DNA from: JAIXWP01 sp041391745
Lineage (GTDB): Bacteria; Bacteroidota; Bacteroidia; Flavobacteriales_D; Sanyastnellaceae
Length of the DNA: 64,000 bases
Reading direction: 5' to 3'
Assembly (NCBI GenBank): GCA_041391745.1
Contig: JAWKNK010000017.1
Span: forward strand, 1-64,000
This document shows, one piece after another, positions 35,468-43,282 of this stretch. The notes below the pieces were generated by a model. It had not been told where the DNA came from, did not search any database, and was given only the letters and a program-made list of their open reading frames with translations. Numbering within the stretch: the stretch's first letter is position 1; each line of letters begins with the position of its first letter. Both the position numbers and the translations under genes were made by a program.

Positions 35468-37228
35468 TTATCTGAATTCATAATCATATCCTTCCAACTG
35501 AGAAAGCAAATCTGGCTTTGCATCAGTTGCGGTTGCCCTGCCTTCAATTTTCGGAGAAACAGGACTGAATTTACCGAGGTACTCTCTCATTACATCATGT
35601 AACATCACTCCTGTAAGTTGAGGATTCGTTACGCCATTGATACGACAAAGAATTTCATCCGGATCACCTTCTCTCTCACAAGCCACAATAGAGTATTTCT
35701 TTTTCATGTCAATTTTCTTTCCTCCTACTTTCACCCAATTCACACGTTGACCTTTTTCCTTGTACACGGTGAAGTTCATTTCCATTCCATTGAATCGAAC
35801 TACCCAGCCTCCAAATCGATCAGCTGGCTTCATAGAAAACACGTTGTGTAATTCCTTTTCCAACCAATTCCAAATTTGTTCACCCGTAGCTTCTGCACGC
35901 TTCGCTTCCGAATTTACAGGCAACATGCTCCACAAGTAATCGTTGGTGATTTCTGCCTCTCCAGATTTTGCATCTGGAACTAACGGTGGGCAAAAACGGA
36001 ATCCATTACTCAATGCAATATCTGGCTTGAACTTCCACATTACCGCATCGGTAATCAAATTATCCATTGGATTTTCTATCACATAGTAGCGAACCAGCGG
36101 TGTCTTTGTTTTACCAATAACTTTATGTAACTCCTCTTTGTATGGTTCGTACGCTTTATTTACTAGGGCAAGCATTTCTTCATCTGCCTTGTATAGTTCA
36201 GGATCAACGTCCATCAATTCGTATGACTGATCTTTGATCACACCGTCTTCAATCACCACTTCCAATCGACCAAGGAAGGAACCGAATGCACCTGGCTCAA
36301 CAACTTTCGTGTGCTTTCCATCAATCGGTTTTCTTACACGCTCGTGCGTATCTGCACCAAGAATGTAGTCAACACCATCCACTTCAGGCATATTTGCAAG
36401 GTCAACCTGCTGCGCTAATCCCATATGCGTCACAAGAAATACCATTGCACATTTTTCGTAATCACGCAAAATGCGAATGTACTTTGCTACATTTTCTTCA
36501 GGCTTGCTGAATTTAATTCCATAACTGTATGCTGGTGATTGTCGCTTTGGTGTTAGCGGATCATTATATCCAATGAAACCGATTTTAATGCCTGCTATAT
36601 GCTTCGTCCAATATGGTTGAAACATCATGTCACCATTCATCTCGTCGTTTGAATCGTGATACATGTTTGCACAAATCTTTTGAGCGCTGTAGCCACCGAG
36701 ATCCAACATCATGTTCTCCTTTCCATACACCACTTCCCAGTTGCCCGGTAGCATCAAGTCGTAATCAATGTTGTTCATCAAGCCCACAATGGCTCTTCCT
36801 TCAGACATTGCAGCCACACCCCCCCCTTGAAAACAATCGCCTCCATCAATCAATAGTGTGTTTCCTGGATTATCATTTCGAAGATGATTTACCATCGATT
36901 TCAATACAGCAAGGCCACCTCTTTTCTTATAAGTGGCTGCTCCATTTTCCCAGAAAAATTCATCGTGTGTATTGAGCTGTGAATGGATATCCGACGTTTG
37001 CAAAATAGTAAGGCGCTGCGCCTTACCAGACTGCACTGCCTTACTTCTTATCATTTCATTACGTGCTCCATCGGTTTCACCTACAAGGGCGCTTGCCATG
37101 GTAGGAGCAAGGCCAAGGCCTAGAGAGGTCACTCCTAGTTTTCTCAAGAATCCACGACGTCCTTCGCGCGCTATTTCATCTCGACATGACCCGCAGGAAC
37201 ATGTTATAGAGTCTTCATGTTGTTTCAT
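35468..37228 (-). CDS. SoxB-like Tat-exported metallophosphoesterase/5'-nucleotidase family protein
   Basis: 586 residues. A twin-arginine signal (EGRRGFLRKLGV, Arg24-Arg25) is preceded by a CSCGSC cluster at residues 10-15. The metallophosphatase domain has LQTSDIHSQL (Asp80, His82), DGGDCFQGG (Asp131), a PGNWEVVYG version of the GNHE motif with Trp in place of His as in SoxB, VTHMGL (His268) and GADTHERV, where the first of the two usual His is Asp293. The C-terminal 5'-nucleotidase-type domain contains ALSNGFRF, like SoxB. SoxB releases sulfate from thiosulfate bound to SoxYZ; no SoxYZ or SoxAX lies in the window. It follows the TsdA-like gene by 40 bases in the same direction. A thiosulfate-linked role is inference; a nucleotidase role is the alternative. 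Confidence 0.75.
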   Translation of the reverse strand: MKQHEDSITCSCGSCRDEIAREGRRGFLRKLGVTSLGLGLAPTMASALVGETDGARNEMIRSKAVQSGKAQRLTILQTSDIHSQLNTHDEFFWENGAATYKKRGGLAVLKSMVNHLRNDNPGNTLLIDGGDCFQGGGVAAMSEGRAIVGLMNNIDYDLMLPGNWEVVYGKENMMLDLGGYSAQKICANMYHDSNDEMNGDMMFQPYWTKHIAGIKIGFIGYNDPLTPKRQSPAYSYGIKFSKPEENVAKYIRILRDYEKCAMVFLVTHMGLAQQVDLANMPEVDGVDYILGADTHERVRKPIDGKHTKVVEPGAFGSFLGRLEVVIEDGVIKDQSYELMDVDPELYKADEEMLALVNKAYEPYKEELHKVIGKTKTPLVRYYVIENPMDNLITDAVMWKFKPDIALSNGFRFCPPLVPDAKSGEAEITNDYLWSMLPVNSEAKRAEATGEQIWNWLEKELHNVFSMKPADRFGGWVVRFNGMEMNFTVYKEKGQRVNWVKVGGKKIDMKKKYSIVACEREGDPDEILCRINGVTNPQLTGVMLHDVMREYLGKFSPVSPKIEGRATATDAKPDLLSQLEGYDYEFR

Positions 37229-37268
37229 AGAAAGTACGGTTTGGTTTGGTTTAAATATATCTCAAAAA

Positions 37269-38333
37269 CTATTTCTTCTTGGCGGCCTTTATTTCTTGGA
37301 AAGGTCCAAACTTATGTTGTTCCTCACTAAAACCATCGGAGTATGGACCAAAAGGATGATCCATTGGTTTCTTTGAAATATCAGGCCAGTCATTGGAAGT
37401 GTCTTTATGTGGTCTATCTTGAGTATTGACATACGCCGCTACATCCCATGCTTCCTCATCGGAGAGTTGAGCTGTGCGATGGGTTACACCAAGTGGCATA
37501 TTGTATTTTACATATTTCGCAAAATTGGAAACACGATAAAGTCCCGCGCCATCATTATAACTTTCATTACCCCAAAGTGGAGGATATTGATAAGTCTTAC
37601 CATCCATATTTTTCATTCCTTGTCCGTCAGGTCTGTGACAACTTGCACACTTCGCAGTGTACACTTCTTCACCCTTCACCGGACTCGCTGGTCTATCCAG
37701 CAATTCTATGTCCTTCAACCCAGAGCCTTTTGCTTTTTCACCTTTTGGAACATCTTTTCCAATGTATTCGATGTAAGCCTTGATAGCAGCCATTTCTTTT
37801 GAATTGGTATCCAAAGCTTGTCCATTTAAACTTCTTTCAAAACAATCGTTCACGCGTTTGTAGATGTTTTCCACTTTACCACTGCGTGCACGCATTTTTG
37901 GATACATAGAAGCCACAGAACCATAATTGTTTCCGAATACTTTGGTACCTGCATCTAAATGGCAGTTTTGACAATTTAATCCATTGGTGATTTGACTGAT
38001 TTCACCATTTGGTCCGAAGTATTTCGCTGTGTGTGCGATCAACTCCTTTCCATACTTTAAAATTTCACGCTCTTCTTCATTCTCAACAGAAGAAACTACT
38101 GGAGCAATCCAATACCCCTCTTCCGCATCTGTAGGAGCTTTCACTTCTCCCACTTCATAAGGTAACGCTTCTTCTTCTACACTGGACTTAAATAAATTCT
38201 TGAAATCATCAAAGAACATGTATGCAAAAGGCATAATGATGATTGCAAAGAATAGCAATACTACAAGACGATAAAGTTGCTGAACTGTTTTTTCTAATTG
38301 CGACAAATGTTTGTCATCATGATTTTCCATCAC
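37269..38333 (-). CDS. TsdA-like dihaem cytochrome c (thiosulfate dehydrogenase family)
   Basis: 354 residues. An N-terminal membrane anchor (about 21-41, YRLVVLLFFAIIIMPFAYMF) precedes two cytochrome c domains with haem sites CQNCH (121-125) and CASCH (229-233). Family-specific features fit TsdA: ITNGLNCQNCHLDAG, VNDCFERSLNG with Cys164 at the place of the unusual Cys haem ligand, YPPLWGNESYNDGAG, NMPLG (Met279 a likely second-haem ligand) and the tail KPMDHPFGPYSDGF and EQHKFGPF. TsdA joins two thiosulfates to tetrathionate or runs in reverse as a tetrathionate reductase in the periplasm. First gene of the pair with the SoxB-like gene. The direction of the reaction cannot be read from sequence. 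Confidence 0.87.
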   Translation of the reverse strand: MMENHDDKHLSQLEKTVQQLYRLVVLLFFAIIIMPFAYMFFDDFKNLFKSSVEEEALPYEVGEVKAPTDAEEGYWIAPVVSSVENEEEREILKYGKELIAHTAKYFGPNGEISQITNGLNCQNCHLDAGTKVFGNNYGSVASMYPKMRARSGKVENIYKRVNDCFERSLNGQALDTNSKEMAAIKAYIEYIGKDVPKGEKAKGSGLKDIELLDRPASPVKGEEVYTAKCASCHRPDGQGMKNMDGKTYQYPPLWGNESYNDGAGLYRVSNFAKYVKYNMPLGVTHRTAQLSDEEAWDVAAYVNTQDRPHKDTSNDWPDISKKPMDHPFGPYSDGFSEEQHKFGPFQEIKAAKKK

Positions 38334-38424
38334 GAGAGAGATTTGGTTTTTAAACAGAGATTATTTTTGATTAAAGCGAAGTAAAGAAACTTCCCCAAAC
38401 ATTTTGGTGACCAATCTCACATTA

Positions 38425-38826
38425 TTACAGTTCGCTCTCGCGCTGTAATCTATCTATCGTGCGAATTAATGTATCCACCTGATCTTCGAGCTGGGCTATC
38501 TTGCGCTGTTGATCTTGGATGAGTTCGTCATAGTCCTTTTGTGTAGCGGGCTTTGATGGCACATTTGATTCTATTTCCATCAACACGTTTTTCCACTTTT
38601 CTCCATTCTCAATACGTTGTACAAATGCCAGAATATCCGTTTGCAACGCTTTGTCGATTTTCAGAATCATTTCCGGTTTCATGCTGCCCGCATTTATCCT
38701 TTGATTCAAATTGGAAGGAGAAGTATCTATGGCAAAGGCCAACTGACGTTGAGTAATTCCCTTCACACTGATAAGTGCCAGCAATACTCTTCTAAACGCC
38801 TCATTCGTTGAAATCGCTTTACCCAT
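38425..38826 (-). CDS. HTH (XRE-like) transcriptional regulator with coiled-coil tail
   Basis: 133 residues. An N-terminal helix-turn-helix (ALISVKGITQRQLAFAIDTSPSNLNQRINAG) matches the Cro/CI type. The C-terminal half is a predicted coiled coil (DYDELIQDQQRKIAQLEDQVDTLIRTIDRLQ), likely for dimerisation. No ligand domain. Upstream lie a 6-base inverted repeat (38891-38896 and 38902-38907) and a perfect ATTTCGAAT palindrome, plausible sites for autoregulation. It reads away from the OmpA-first gene and could control it or the neighbouring TsdA-like pair. Target inferred from position only. Confidence 0.82.
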   Translation of the reverse strand: MGKAISTNEAFRRVLLALISVKGITQRQLAFAIDTSPSNLNQRINAGSMKPEMILKIDKALQTDILAFVQRIENGEKWKNVLMEIESNVPSKPATQKDYDELIQDQQRKIAQLEDQVDTLIRTIDRLQRESEL

Positions 38827-38931
38827 AAAGCAAACTTCACTTTAATCGGTTTATATCGCATTTACTTTTCACATACATTATGGGTTACAAATATGCTTTT
38901 TGCATATATTTAACTTGGTTCGACTACCATT

Positions 38932-38972
38932 ATTCGAAAAATAAGAGCCTCAAATTTCGAATAATTCGAAAT
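38932..38972. promoter_or_regulatory. Perfect 19-base palindrome with an extra half-site
   Basis: ATTTCGAATAATTCGAAAT (38954-38972) has two 9-base arms around a single A. A further ATTCGAAA lies at 38932-38939, 32 bases (about three helical turns) from the matching half at 38964-38971. It sits between the HTH regulator gene on one side and the 38999-39006 -7 box on the other. Confidence 0.6.
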
Positions 38973-38998
38973 GGGCAGATTGTAATTTACTATTTACA

Positions 38999-39006
38999 TA
39001 CATTTG
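38999..39006 (+). promoter_or_regulatory. -7 box (TACATTTG) of a leader or small RNA
   Basis: Exact TAnnTTTG match; the start of transcription would be near 39011. No clear -33 box; the ATTTCGAAT palindrome lies at the upstream position instead, so an activator could substitute. Confidence 0.4.
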
Positions 39007-39010
39007 CTAC

Positions 39011-39098
39011 TCAAGTTCCATATTTTAGTTAAATTTATTTAGCTGTACTTGAAACACGTTAGAAGTGTGTCCTAGAAATAGGACACACTTTTTTTTTA
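39011..39098 (+). ncRNA. Candidate small RNA or attenuated leader
   Basis: The 337-base gap 38827-39163 contains no credible ORF. It holds the palindromes described above, a -7 box at 38999-39006, and a perfect intrinsic terminator at 39063-39098, which together delimit an RNA of about 88 bases. It could be a free small RNA or a leader of the OmpA-first gene, which begins 66 bases later. A weaker box (TACCTTTA) near 39145 could serve that gene directly. Support is positional only. Confidence 0.4.
39063..39098 (+). terminator. Strong Rho-independent terminator
   Basis: AAGTGTGTCCTA (39063-39074), a GAAA tetraloop and TAGGACACACTT (39079-39090) form a perfect 12-base-pair stem followed by a run of T to 39098. 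It stands 66 bases before the ATG at 39164, far from any upstream gene on this strand. Confidence 0.85.
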
Positions 39099-39163
39099 CA
39101 CCAGTGAAATATTACGATAGACCGCACGTTCAGGGCTGGCTTTACCTTTAATTAATCTTTATC

Positions 39164-40756
39164 ATGAAAAAAACTATCGCTGGCTTGTACAGATTTGTCT
39201 TGGCGTGCTCTCTACTCATGGTCACTAACTTCATCCAAGCACAAAAACAACTGCTTCATTCCATCTATTTTGAAATTGGAAAAAAGGAAATTTCTAATGA
39301 CGAAAAATCCATCATCAAAGTAAAACTAGAGCAGCTTCATTGCACTCCTTTCAACATAGAGTTACATTCTTTTGCTGATTCAACAGGCAATGCAGAAAGT
39401 AATTTTCAACTTTCCAAAGAGCGGGCTTCAAATGTGAAGGATGTTCTTACTTCATTCAAATTATGCGACGGATCTACCATTGACATCAAAGCATTTGGCG
39501 AAACCGAGACAGCCGTTTTTGCCAAGAAATATGTTACTCTAGGAGAGTACAGACGAGTCGATATTTTAGTGTCATGCGCTGTTGAGCCATTGATTGATTC
39601 AACTGCACCAGATGAACTGGTAGAAGATGACGACAGCAATGCACAAGACATCAGAGAACTTTATGCGCAATTGAGCCCTGAGAAGGAAATATTCACTATA
39701 GATCCTACCATTGATAATACCATTCGTTGCAAGCATAAAACGGTCATATACATTCCTGCGAATACACTTACTATAGACAATCAGTTGGCTAAGGACGAAA
39801 TAGCAATTAGCGTATTGGTCTGTAGAACTACAGCAGAAATGATTGCTGCAAATCTAACTACACAAACCACAAATAATCGCACCTTGCGCACACTTGGCAT
39901 GGTTTACATCGATGCTTTTGACAGCAAAGGTAATCGTGCAGAAATTATAGGTAATGGCGCAATAGATATAGCCATGCCCACCAATGAAGACACTTCAGAA
40001 GCTCAACTTTTTGAAGGTGAAAGTGCGGAAAGAGGAAATGTAAAATGGTTGCCTCAAGGAAGTGACTTGATCATTTATCCAATGGGTTCGTTAATTGCGA
40101 CAAAAAATATTGATGTGCCAGGTCGCTGCAATACCTTTTGGTGTCGCTTTTGGAAAAATTTATTTCCCGATAAATCAATTACAAAAAAAGATGGAGTGAG
40201 CCGCGGTATCACCTTTACGTCTGAGGGATACTCAGCAGTCTTACTGAACAGCATTAAACAGATGGAACTCGATTCCTTATATAAAAAATACGACGTAAAA
40301 GATTACTGGAGTCTTCAGAAGAAAATGAAAGATGAACGCATTGAAAAACTAGAATCCGGCTATCTGAACGCAGATATTCCAATGGAAGATGTAAATTTTT
40401 ACATCATGAACGTTGCTCGGTTCGGTTGGGCCAACTGTGACGTATTTAGTAGAATGGGGAATGGACCGAAAGAAGAAATATATGTTCTGGAACAACCGTC
40501 AAAATCGGTAGACTGTAAAATCATCTATAAAAAGGAAAATATCATTCTACCCTTAATCTCAAATAGCGGAAAATACGAGATACAAAACATTCCAGTTGGA
40601 GTGAGATTATCAATTATTGTATTCAAATATGAAAATAATGAAGCTTATGCTTACATCGATGAAGTGACTATGCAAAAGAATGGACTCGAAGTAAAACCTG
40701 AATACAAAAAATACTCCATGTTAGAACTAAAAGAAGCGCTGTTACAGCTAAATTAA
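39164..40756 (+). CDS. Secreted protein with an N-terminal OmpA domain and long uncharacterised C-terminal region
   Basis: 530 residues. Signal peptide to about residue 26 (NFIQAQ), then an OmpA-type peptidoglycan-binding domain immediately (IYFEIGKKEISNDEKSII, LHSFADSTGNAESNFQLSKE, EYRRVDILVSC; about 30-140). Around 190-280 the pattern CKHKTVIYIPANTL to LGMVYIDAFDSKGN resembles the ZU5-like beta domain of many secreted Bacteroidota proteins, and NVARFGWANCDVF (about 415-427) is like the G-W-x-N-C-D block often seen near their ends. OmpA domains are normally C-terminal, so this order is unusual. Possibly anchors a sensor or scaffold to the cell wall. Function unknown. The stop overlaps the convergent folB by 4 bases. 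Confidence 0.78.
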   Translation: MKKTIAGLYRFVLACSLLMVTNFIQAQKQLLHSIYFEIGKKEISNDEKSIIKVKLEQLHCTPFNIELHSFADSTGNAESNFQLSKERASNVKDVLTSFKLCDGSTIDIKAFGETETAVFAKKYVTLGEYRRVDILVSCAVEPLIDSTAPDELVEDDDSNAQDIRELYAQLSPEKEIFTIDPTIDNTIRCKHKTVIYIPANTLTIDNQLAKDEIAISVLVCRTTAEMIAANLTTQTTNNRTLRTLGMVYIDAFDSKGNRAEIIGNGAIDIAMPTNEDTSEAQLFEGESAERGNVKWLPQGSDLIIYPMGSLIATKNIDVPGRCNTFWCRFWKNLFPDKSITKKDGVSRGITFTSEGYSAVLLNSIKQMELDSLYKKYDVKDYWSLQKKMKDERIEKLESGYLNADIPMEDVNFYIMNVARFGWANCDVFSRMGNGPKEEIYVLEQPSKSVDCKIIYKKENIILPLISNSGKYEIQNIPVGVRLSIIVFKYENNEAYAYIDEVTMQKNGLEVKPEYKKYSMLELKEALLQLN

Positions 40757-41100
40757 GCTTCCATTTCAACGCTCACTGCGCGCACTTGTCCGCCCATCGG
40801 AGCGTTGATTTTAGTGATACGCACTTTGCATTTCTCCATTTTTGGAAATGTACTTTTCAGTCGTGTATGAATTTTTAGAAGAACAGTTTCAATGAGCTTC
40901 GCAGGAACGGCCATTTCAGTATAAACAATTTCCTTTACCTCAACGTAATCAATTGTTTTGCTTAAATCGTCTTCCTGCGCAGCTTCCATGAAATCATAAT
41001 GCATATCCACATCAACTGTATACTCTCCGCCAATCACCGTCTCCTCTGCCCAACATCCGTGATGAGCATAAACGTGAATATCATGCAATCGAATGATCAT
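40753..41100 (-). CDS. folB: Dihydroneopterin aldolase
   Basis: 115 residues, usual for FolB. HVYAHHGCWAEETVIGGEYTVDVDM carries the conserved active-site region, LSKTIDYVEVKEIV and AKLIETVLLKI (with the catalytic-region Glu) follow, and the end VRITKINAPMGGQVRAVSVEM is typical. Cleaves dihydroneopterin to 6-hydroxymethyl-dihydropterin and glycolaldehyde in folate synthesis. Last gene of a pyrH-frr-gltX-folB series, 14 bases after gltX; folC is elsewhere in the window at 61 kb. Confidence 0.93.
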   Translation of the reverse strand: MIIRLHDIHVYAHHGCWAEETVIGGEYTVDVDMHYDFMEAAQEDDLSKTIDYVEVKEIVYTEMAVPAKLIETVLLKIHTRLKSTFPKMEKCKVRITKINAPMGGQVRAVSVEMEA

Positions 41101-41114
41101 TCGGTTTTTATCTA

Positions 41115-42638
41115 TTAATCATTAGCAGCAATTCCTGCAGCAATTCTCTTTTTCGTTTCTTCCTTACCAATCAACGCGGCAACCTCTGAGCTAGCTGGAC
41201 CTGTCAAAATTCCTGTCAAACAAATTCTAAACAATGGCATCACTGCACCCATCCCCAATCCTTTCTCTGTGATAAATTCTTTGAATTTTGCTTCAATCGT
41301 TGGCGCTGTAAAATCTTCGATTGTATCGATCGTGTTCGCCCAGTCTGCCATCAAAGCACCGCTCTCTCCCTTCTTCCATTTTTTAGCCACAGCATCAGCG
41401 TCGTAAGCTGTAGGCGCTGCAAATAAAAATGTACCTTCCAATAAATCTGGAATAAACACAGCGCGCTCTTTCATCAATTCACAAACACCCGCCAAATAAG
41501 CTACTGAAAGATCATATCCTTTCTCTTTCACCATCGGCTGAATCATTGCTGCCAACTCTTCATTTGGAGTTGCTCTCAAATATTGTTGATTGAACCACTT
41601 CGTTTTTTCTGGATCGAATTTACTTCCGCTCTTACCAATTCTTTCAATAGAAAAGGCTTCTACCATTTCTTCTTTGGTAAAAATTTCTTGGTTATTGCTT
41701 GGTGCCCAACCTAGAAGCAAAAGCATATTTACAAATGCTGCTGGAAAATATCCTCTTTCTCTATAACCGCTAGATTGTTCTCCTGTTGTTGGATCTTGCC
41801 AATTGAGTGGAAATACAGGGAACCCAAGACGGTCACCATCACGCTTACTCAATTTTCCATTACCGTCTGGTTTTAGAATTAGTGGTAAGTGTGCAAACTC
41901 TGGAGCTTCCCATTCGAATGCGCGGTACATCATTACGTGCAACGGCGCAGAAGGCAACCACTCTTCTCCTCGAATCACGTGAGTGATTTCCATGGTGTGA
42001 TCATCTACGATGTTCGCCAAGTGATAAGTTGGCATTCCATCACTTTTGAAAAGCACTTTATCGTCCAATTCATTGGTGTTGAACACTACCCAACCACGAA
42101 TCATATCGTGAAATCTCACTTCTTCATTTCTTGGCATTTTAAAACGCACCACGAAAGGATCGCCATTGGCAATGCGCTTTTCTACCTCGTCAGCAGGCAG
42201 CGTAAGCGAATTTTTCATCGTGTTTCTTGAAATGCTATTGTATTGCCAGTTCGGCATTTTTGCCAATTCCGCTTGTTTGCGAATGGCATCCAATTCTTCT
42301 GAAGTATCGAACGCGTAGTAAGCCCATCCTTTGCTGATGAGTTCTTCGGCATATGCGCGATACATTGGCTTACGCTCACTTTGACGGTAAGGTCCGTGCG
42401 GCCCGCCGTATGAAACACCTTCATTTGGTTCTATTCCGCACCACTTCAATGCTTCAATGATATAATCTTCCGCACCAGGTACAAAACGCCCTTGGTCGGT
42501 ATCTTCTATACGCAATAGGAAATCTCCGCCGTGTTTTTTGGCGAATAAGTAATTGTAAAGGGCAGTACGCACCCCACCCATGTGTAATGGTCCAGTAGGA
42601 CTTGGGGCAAAACGAACACGAACTCTTTTATCTGACAT
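41115..42638 (-). CDS. gltX: Glutamate--tRNA ligase
   Basis: 507 residues. RVRFAPSPTGPLHMGGVRTALYNYLFA carries the HIGH-type motif, GKLSKRDGDRLGFPV the KMSKS-type motif, and LRIEDTDQGRFVPG is standard. Class I synthetase charging tRNA-Glu. A perfect 6-base hairpin (42640-42645 and 42656-42661) occupies the 35-base gap from frr, just before the start, and could affect translation or mark the end of frr transcripts. Downstream of frr, upstream of folB. Confidence 0.97.
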   Translation of the reverse strand: MSDKRVRVRFAPSPTGPLHMGGVRTALYNYLFAKKHGGDFLLRIEDTDQGRFVPGAEDYIIEALKWCGIEPNEGVSYGGPHGPYRQSERKPMYRAYAEELISKGWAYYAFDTSEELDAIRKQAELAKMPNWQYNSISRNTMKNSLTLPADEVEKRIANGDPFVVRFKMPRNEEVRFHDMIRGWVVFNTNELDDKVLFKSDGMPTYHLANIVDDHTMEITHVIRGEEWLPSAPLHVMMYRAFEWEAPEFAHLPLILKPDGNGKLSKRDGDRLGFPVFPLNWQDPTTGEQSSGYRERGYFPAAFVNMLLLLGWAPSNNQEIFTKEEMVEAFSIERIGKSGSKFDPEKTKWFNQQYLRATPNEELAAMIQPMVKEKGYDLSVAYLAGVCELMKERAVFIPDLLEGTFLFAAPTAYDADAVAKKWKKGESGALMADWANTIDTIEDFTAPTIEAKFKEFITEKGLGMGAVMPLFRICLTGILTGPASSEVAALIGKEETKKRIAAGIAAND

Positions 42639-42673
42639 AGCGCTCTAATTAAATCGAGCGCGAAGATAGTGAA

Positions 42674-43237
42674 TCAAATCGTCATGATGTCCTTGTCTTT
42701 TGCAGCAAGAACTTCATCTACTCTTTTGTTGTATCTATCTACTACCTCTTGAACTTTCGTTTCGCCCGTTTTAGCTTCATCTTCAGGAAGTCCGTCTTTT
42801 TGGGCTTGTTTGATAAAGTCGATGGCTTCTTTACGTGCATTACGGATGCTCACCTTCGCGTGTTCGCCTTCTGCATGCGACTTTTTAGAAAGTTCCTTAC
42901 GGCGTTCTTCCGTAAGCATTGGTACAGAAATAATGATGATTTCACCGTTATTTTGAGGGTTGAGGCCAAGATTTGCCTCAAGAATTGCTTTACAAATAGG
43001 ATCCAACATGTTCTTCTCCCAAGCCTGAATATTCAGTGTTCTAGCATCTGGAGTAGAGACGTTGGCCACATTTTTTAGTGGCGTTGGAGAACCATAATAG
43101 TCAACTTTCACGCTGTCCAACATTGAAGGGCTTGCCTTACCTGCACGGATTTTATTCAATTCAAACTCTAAGTGAGAAATTGCCTTTTCCATTGCTGCTG
43201 TGGCCTCTTCAAGGGCCATCTTTACTTCTTCTGACAT
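42674..43237 (-). CDS. frr: Ribosome recycling factor
   Basis: 187 residues. Matches RRF throughout: HLEFELNKIRAGKASPSMLDSVKVDYYG, TPLKNVANVSTPDARTLNIQAWEKNML, NNGEIIIISVPMLTEERRKELSKK and ISIRNARKE-type VSIRNARKEAIDFIKQA. Splits the post-termination ribosome together with EF-G. Follows pyrH in the conserved pyrH-frr order with a 45-base gap. Confidence 0.97.
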   Translation of the reverse strand: MSEEVKMALEEATAAMEKAISHLEFELNKIRAGKASPSMLDSVKVDYYGSPTPLKNVANVSTPDARTLNIQAWEKNMLDPICKAILEANLGLNPQNNGEIIIISVPMLTEERRKELSKKSHAEGEHAKVSIRNARKEAIDFIKQAQKDGLPEDEAKTGETKVQEVVDRYNKRVDEVLAAKDKDIMTI

Positions 43238-43282
43238 ATTTACGGTCGTTTAATTCGGTGGTCGAAAGTAATAAAATTTTAA

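Noticed and set aside
37656..37665. AGTGTACACT palindrome resembling the pyk/fbp operator
   Set aside because: It lies inside the tsdA-like coding sequence, encodes conserved residues before the CASCH haem site, and lacks the spaced TACACTTAG half.
42640..42661. GCGCTC/GAGCGC hairpin between frr and gltX as a riboswitch or T-box
   Set aside because: The gap is only 35 bases, too short for a known riboswitch or T-box, and there is no terminator; kept only as a note in the gltX entry.
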